DNA from: Desulfurococcales archaeon
GTDB lineage: Archaea > Thermoproteota > Thermoprotei_A > Sulfolobales > Fervidicoccaceae
Direction: 5' to 3'
Assembly: GCA_027048265.1 (NCBI GenBank)
Contig: JALTXS010000176.1
Span: 1-9,953, forward strand
Length of the DNA stretch: 9,953 nt
Positions within the stretch are counted from its first letter, which is position 1, and the number at the start of each line of letters is the position of its first letter. A model generated the notes under the pieces. That model was given only the letters and a program-made list of their open reading frames with translations, was not told where the DNA came from and made no database searches. Below are positions 5,956 through 9,953 of the stretch, piece after piece. The translations under genes were made by a program, and so were the position numbers.

Positions 5956-7383
5956 ATGAAGTTGAGGGTCTACAACACGCTTACCCGTAGTATAGAGAAG
6001 TTCGAGCCCTTCGACCCCCCTCTGGTAAGAATGTACGTCTGTGGCCCCACCGTATATGATGAGACACATATAGGGCATGCAAGGACTTGGATAGCATTCG
6101 ACGCGATAAGGAGATATCTTGAAGTACGTGGTTTCACGGTCCTCCATGTACAAAACATCACGGACATCGACGACAAGATAATAAATAGAGCCAACGAAGA
6201 GGGGAGGGATTGGAAAGAGATAGCAGACACTTATACGAAGAGCTACCTGGGCTATCTATCCAAACTAGGGGTAAGGCCTCACGTTCACCCTAGGGTAACA
6301 GAGCACATAGGCGACATTATCGAGTTTATTGAGAAGCTTATCCAAAAGGGCTTTGCATACGTGTCCAATGGGAGCGTCTACTTCGACGTGACAAGGTATC
6401 CAAACTACGGGGAACTTTCGAAAAGGTACGAGAAATCCTCATGGAGGCAGGAAGAGGACGTCCTACAGGAGAAGAGAAACCCCTTTGACTTCGCACTATG
6501 GAAAAAACACAAGCCAGGGGAACCCAGCTGGGAAAGCCCCTGGGGACCGGGCAGGCCAGGATGGCACATTGAATGCAGCGTCATGTCCACAAAGTACTTG
6601 GGGCCCCGTATAGACATACACGGTGGGGGACAGGACCTCATATTCCCCCACCATGAAAACGAGCGTGCCCAGTCAGAGGCCGCGCTAGGGGTGAGGCCCT
6701 GGGTCAAATACTGGATGCACACAGGTATGCTTACCGTAAGCGGGGTGAAGATGAGCAAAAGCCTCAAGAACATTGTTCCCCTAAAAGACGCCCTCGCTGA
6801 ACACGACCCGGGCACCCTTAGAACCTGGGTCTTATCAGCCCATTATCGGACACAACTCGACTTCGACGAACAGTCTCTCAATCAGGCCAAGAGAAACAAG
6901 ACAAGGATACTAAACGTAATGAAGGAGCTAAGCAGTCTCTCAAAGAAAGCTGAACCAGTACATGGGATGAATAGGGAAGACGTAGAACTACTGAACCAGG
7001 CCCTGTCACTGCACAAGAGATTCCATGATGCGATGAGCGAGGATTTCAACACCAGCAGAGCCCTCGCAGTAGTCATGGAGGCTGCAAGCTTCTTCTACAA
7101 ACATGTAGAAAGCAAACCTCTAGAGCCACTGGTCCTTTTACTTGAAAGATTCTTCAGGACAGCTGATTACGTGTATGGATTCAGCGTCGGGGAGATGGTG
7201 GAAGGGGAGAGAGAACTACTAACTGTGCGTGAGCAGAGTCTAATTGAAGCACTCATAGAAGTGAGGAAGGAACTCCGCTCGAGAAAGGAATACCAGCTCG
7301 CAGACATGATACGGTCAAAGTTACAGGAACTGGGCATCAGGCTAGTCGATAAGGGTCTGGAGACAAAATACGTCATAGAGTGA
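5956..7383 (+). CDS. cysS: Cysteinyl-tRNA synthetase
   Basis: A class I aminoacyl-tRNA synthetase of 475 residues, the family's normal length, that attaches cysteine to tRNA-Cys in the cytoplasm. The N-terminus KLRVYNTLTRSIEKFEP is typical. The HIGH signature is at 38-41 and KMSKS at 265-269 (GVKMSKSLKN). The zinc site that discriminates cysteine is intact: Cys29 in YVCGPTVYD, Cys207 in WHIECSVMS, and His232 and Glu236 in FPHHENERAQSE. The sequences DIHGGGQDLIFPHHENE and DFNTSRAL also mark the family. The C-terminal helical and anticodon-binding region (about 300-475) ends LGIRLVDKGLETKYVIE. Its presence means this organism charges tRNA-Cys directly rather than relying only on the SepRS/SepCysS route. 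ATG start chosen for the GGAGTGG site; GTG 5947 would add three residues. The stop codon overlaps the next gene's GTG, so the two are probably cotranscribed. Confidence 0.95.
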   Translation: MKLRVYNTLTRSIEKFEPFDPPLVRMYVCGPTVYDETHIGHARTWIAFDAIRRYLEVRGFTVLHVQNITDIDDKIINRANEEGRDWKEIADTYTKSYLGYLSKLGVRPHVHPRVTEHIGDIIEFIEKLIQKGFAYVSNGSVYFDVTRYPNYGELSKRYEKSSWRQEEDVLQEKRNPFDFALWKKHKPGEPSWESPWGPGRPGWHIECSVMSTKYLGPRIDIHGGGQDLIFPHHENERAQSEAALGVRPWVKYWMHTGMLTVSGVKMSKSLKNIVPLKDALAEHDPGTLRTWVLSAHYRTQLDFDEQSLNQAKRNKTRILNVMKELSSLSKKAEPVHGMNREDVELLNQALSLHKRFHDAMSEDFNTSRALAVVMEAASFFYKHVESKPLEPLVLLLERFFRTADYVYGFSVGEMVEGERELLTVREQSLIEALIEVRKELRSRKEYQLADMIRSKLQELGIRLVDKGLETKYVIE

Positions 7384-8195
7384 ATACAGTGTTGAAGACC
7401 ACGAGGCGGAGAAGCCTCGGCGAAGGCCTGGGAGATTACTGGAAAGAAGTGCTCCAGAGCCTGGACAAGATAGTTAAGAACTACGAGAAAGTAAACAAGC
7501 TGATGAGCATACTGGCCCTGTCCCTTGTTAGAAAAACATCCATACAGGCCTTGAGAAACAATGTTAAAGAGGGACCTCTCTTAGACGCGGGAAGCGGGCC
7601 GGGAGTCATCGTAAGTCGCCTAAAGGAAGAGCTGGGTCAACAGGAGCTTCAAAAAAGCTACATAATTGCAATGGACCCCCTAGTCTCTATGCTTCGCAAC
7701 ATCACGTACTCCAAAGAACCCTGGATAGATAGAGTTAGGGGAGTATTTGAGCATCCCCCCTTCCGGGAGAACTCTTTTGCTTCAATAGTCTCATCCTTTG
7801 CCCTCAGGGATGCACAAGACTACACGCGAGCAGTAACCATGCTATCCCAGCTTCTGAGGAAAGGTGGTCGTTTTGTATTCGTTGATATAAGCAAACCCGT
7901 TTCCAGGTTAGGCCAGGTTTTTGTCGAACTCTATTTCACGATAGCACCTGTAGTAATCGGTGCAATTGTGATGGGCCACGAAGGGGTGAGGACTTACTCG
8001 TCGATGAGGAAGACCTTGGTCAAGTACAAACCGTACACTTTTTTCGAGAAACTGTTCCGGAAAAACGGAATGGTGGTTAGTACTAGGAGACTGTTCTTGG
8101 GATTCGTGCACATAATGGTGGCAGTAAAGCCCGCTGTTGGGGGTAACAGACCGGGTCAAGATATTGTGGGTAAAACTATGCGGACGGGAGCATAG
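7380..8195 (+). CDS. SAM-dependent methyltransferase, UbiE/MenG-like
   Basis: A 271-residue class I methyltransferase. The SAM-binding motif I is LLDAGSGPG (67-75), with Asp99 in AMDP as the likely ribose-binding acid. Several features point to the UbiE/COQ5 quinone C-methyltransferase family: the N-terminal NYEKVNKLMSILALSLVRK (34-52), resembling the YDxxNxLMSxG segment; SSFALRDAQD (138-147), in the place of the family's GLRNxxD; LLRKGGRFVFVDISKP (158-173); and a YSSMRKTLVKYKP segment (206-218) in the place of YxxLPxSVxxFP. It may methylate a demethylmenaquinone-like or other isoprenoid substrate, but the exact substrate cannot be read. The GTG start overlaps the cysS stop (GTGA) and lacks its own ribosome-binding site, suggesting coupled translation; GTG 7389 and TTG 7392 are alternatives. 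About 20 residues beyond the fold (252-271) look like an added tail and overlap the convergent ATPase gene. Confidence 0.8.
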   Translation: MNTVLKTTRRRSLGEGLGDYWKEVLQSLDKIVKNYEKVNKLMSILALSLVRKTSIQALRNNVKEGPLLDAGSGPGVIVSRLKEELGQQELQKSYIIAMDPLVSMLRNITYSKEPWIDRVRGVFEHPPFRENSFASIVSSFALRDAQDYTRAVTMLSQLLRKGGRFVFVDISKPVSRLGQVFVELYFTIAPVVIGAIVMGHEGVRTYSSMRKTLVKYKPYTFFEKLFRKNGMVVSTRRLFLGFVHIMVAVKPAVGGNRPGQDIVGKTMRTGA

Positions 8196-9953
8196 GCGGG
8201 CTGGAATGGTATACCTGCACCGCTGTAGAACTTAGTGAACCATTCGTAGTAGTGGAGCCTAAGTGTCTGCGCGTAGACTATAATACCCTCCAAACCGATG
8301 GCCAGTATGTTGCCAAACAGGTATATCAAGGCGGCGAATATATTGCCTATGACACCCCCTGCGGCGAGCTCTGCAAGTATTGCGAACCCGAACATTATTC
8401 CCGCGTGGGCCAGGCTCACACCAACTATCCTGAGGAACGAAGCAGTGTTTCCAATGATGAGAAGAGCTGTCTCGAAGAGCTCCAGAAACCCTATTCCTAG
8501 CCTGCTCTTGAACCCCGAGAATCCATGCCTGGCTAACTCATACAGGGGTTCTAGGAGGAACAGGCCAAGTAGACCCAATATTGTCCCATACCTGACCACC
8601 ATGCCCTCCAGGGTTGTCGCTCCTCCGAAGACCGCATCGTTTATCACAGAGCCGGCAGTCCTAACATCATGTATCAGGAAGGGAAAGGTCGCAGATGCGA
8701 AGGCTACGAATTTGGGTAGTTTCACCATAAAAGCGCCTTCATAGTCTCTCTCGACCAGGGAGTTTATAACTGCGAAGAGGGTTCCTGATATGAGCATGAA
8801 TGCAGCAATCCTGAATGCTATTGTCATCATTAGCCATATGGTGTCAACATCGCCTTCAATGGGGGCGGCCATAGGAGGATGACCGTCCCATACGAGGTAT
8901 TTGAACCCGGTTAAGGGACCGAAGAACTCTCCCGACAGGAATCCAGTTATGAAGGAGGCGATACCAACGTATATTGCTAGGAGCCCTATATTCTCCCTGG
9001 ACTCCCTACCCTTAGCTGTCTTGAGCATGTATATACCAAACGCGATAATCACGAGGGCTTGGCCTGCGTCGGGGAACATCAGACCGTAAAGCAGGGGGAA
9101 CGTAATAGCGACCAGAATTGTTGGTATTATCTCGCTTGACCCAGGCGTGCCGTACTGATTCACAATCCACTGGAACGGCTTGAGGGGTCGGGGGACATCG
9201 ACCAATGTTGGTACAGTCTTCTTCACGGGGACACCGGGAACCTCCCCCGCAGCCCTAAGCAGATAGAGGCCCTCACCCACATGTTCTTCAAGGAGCCTCC
9301 TGAGCTCCTCGAGCGTACCATGAGGTATGAATCCCTTGAGGAAGGATATCCGGCCCACAGTCTTCGAGGCCGCTATAACTCTAAGAGCCTCCCTTATCGT
9401 GAGCAGGTAGGAGTATTTCTCCCTAAGTTGCTTTTCGTTTGAGGCTATTTTTCCCCTTAGGCGTGCTATCTCCTTCTCGAACTCCATTATTTCTCTAGAA
9501 ACCTTCTCATACGCCTTGGCGGGGTTCTGGGGTAGCGTCTCGGGTATTTGTATTTGCTGGAAACCAGCCTCCCTAAGAATAGTGCCTACTTCCCGCTGAT
9601 CTTTCCTCCGGGTAACAACCAGTACGGCTATGTGATCCTCTCCTGCGTCTTTTGACAAGAGAAAGTAAGCGGGGAGCTTTTCTAGCTTGGATATGACCAT
9701 GGATAGGGAGACCTTGGGAAGGAGCCCCAGGGATATTGACAGTAGCCTCATACTTGAGACCCATTCAAGGTCAACATCTGTCTCCCTGAAAGGCTCTAGC
9801 TGGTTTTTCAAAGTCTTTAGCGAATCGAGCCTCTCTTTAGACCTGTTAATAGCGTCAATAATCTGGTCGAACTCTTCCTCCGTCTTCTGGAACTCGAGAA
9901 TCGCCTTCTCTGCAACATGCTCCCATGTGACATTGCCTACTTTTACTTCCACA
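8156..9953 (-). CDS. atpI: A/V-type ATP synthase subunit I (a-subunit), N-terminus off the window
   Basis: The membrane stator subunit of the archaeal A-type ATP synthase, forming the ion half-channels beside the rotor ring. The 599 visible codons lack the N-terminal strand seen in full-length homologues (usually 630-700 residues), so the gene continues beyond the right edge; the GTG at 9952 is probably internal. Counting from that GTG, residues 1-255 are the cytosolic arm, with coiled-coil stretches at about 20-50 and 145-182. QYGTPGSSEIIPT (266-278) then opens the membrane domain of seven or eight helices, with GEFFGPLTGF (341-350). The essential proton-path arginine is Arg508 in NTASFLRIVGVSLAHAG, and Arg565 is in the closing QTLRLHYYEWFTKFY segment. 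The remaining ATPase subunit genes are probably upstream on this strand, outside the window. The last 40 bases overlap the convergent methyltransferase gene. Confidence 0.92.
   Translation of the reverse strand, partial: VEVKVGNVTWEHVAEKAILEFQKTEEEFDQIIDAINRSKERLDSLKTLKNQLEPFRETDVDLEWVSSMRLLSISLGLLPKVSLSMVISKLEKLPAYFLLSKDAGEDHIAVLVVTRRKDQREVGTILREAGFQQIQIPETLPQNPAKAYEKVSREIMEFEKEIARLRGKIASNEKQLREKYSYLLTIREALRVIAASKTVGRISFLKGFIPHGTLEELRRLLEEHVGEGLYLLRAAGEVPGVPVKKTVPTLVDVPRPLKPFQWIVNQYGTPGSSEIIPTILVAITFPLLYGLMFPDAGQALVIIAFGIYMLKTAKGRESRENIGLLAIYVGIASFITGFLSGEFFGPLTGFKYLVWDGHPPMAAPIEGDVDTIWLMMTIAFRIAAFMLISGTLFAVINSLVERDYEGAFMVKLPKFVAFASATFPFLIHDVRTAGSVINDAVFGGATTLEGMVVRYGTILGLLGLFLLEPLYELARHGFSGFKSRLGIGFLELFETALLIIGNTASFLRIVGVSLAHAGIMFGFAILAELAAGGVIGNIFAALIYLFGNILAIGLEGIIVYAQTLRLHYYEWFTKFYSGAGIPFQPAYAPVRIVLPTIS

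Noticed and set aside
6405..6815. Open frame of 136 codons on the minus strand within cysS.
   Set aside because: It lies opposite the zinc site and KMSKS region of an intact cysS, and its composition is rich in Ser, Pro and Cys as expected of a shadow frame.
8298..8744. Open frame of 148 codons on the plus strand within atpI.
   Set aside because: It is antisense to the conserved membrane domain of subunit I and has no ribosome-binding site or recognisable domain.

Overview
The window looks like ordinary, gene-dense chromosome from a hyperthermophilic archaeon, most likely a crenarchaeon (Thermoproteota). The reasons are an A/V-type ATPase subunit I, an archaeal-type aspartate-semialdehyde dehydrogenase, heavy use of AGG/AGA (Arg) and ATA (Ile) codons, frequent TTG and GTG starts, TATA-like boxes rather than -35/-10 promoters, and Shine-Dalgarno motifs of the GGAGG/GGTG kind. 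The lineage is an inference; no rRNA is present to place it.

Layout. (1) 1-415, minus: almost all of a CoxG-like SRPBCC protein, cut at the left edge. (2) 446-627: an AT-rich divergent promoter region. (3) 628-3225, plus: a three-gene operon for a polyamine-type ABC importer: ATPase (PotA-like), then two permeases (PotB- and PotC-like), whose reading frames overlap. (4) 3303-4565, minus: the matching PotD-like substrate-binding protein, transcribed toward the permease genes from its own promoter. (5) 4728-5789, plus: aspartate-semialdehyde dehydrogenase, divergent from potD. (6) 5956-8195, plus: cysteinyl-tRNA synthetase and a UbiE/MenG-like methyltransferase whose start overlaps the cysS stop. 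(7) 8156-9953, minus: most of A-type ATP synthase subunit I, cut at the right edge, overlapping the methyltransferase tail to tail by 40 bp.

How the genes work together. The four pot-like genes make a complete importer: an extracellular receptor held at the membrane, a permease heterodimer and an ATPase. Key polyamine-pocket residues of PotD are conserved, so spermidine/putrescine-like substrates are likely. The remaining genes are housekeeping: aspartate-family amino acid synthesis, tRNA charging, a probable quinone-type methylation, and the proton-translocating stator of the ATP synthase.

I found no tRNA, rRNA, CRISPR array, insertion sequence or defence system, and no convincing undescribed system. 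The points most worth a second look are the unusual membrane topology signals of the PotD protein, the convergent split of the importer genes, and the convergent 3' overlap between the methyltransferase and the ATPase gene.
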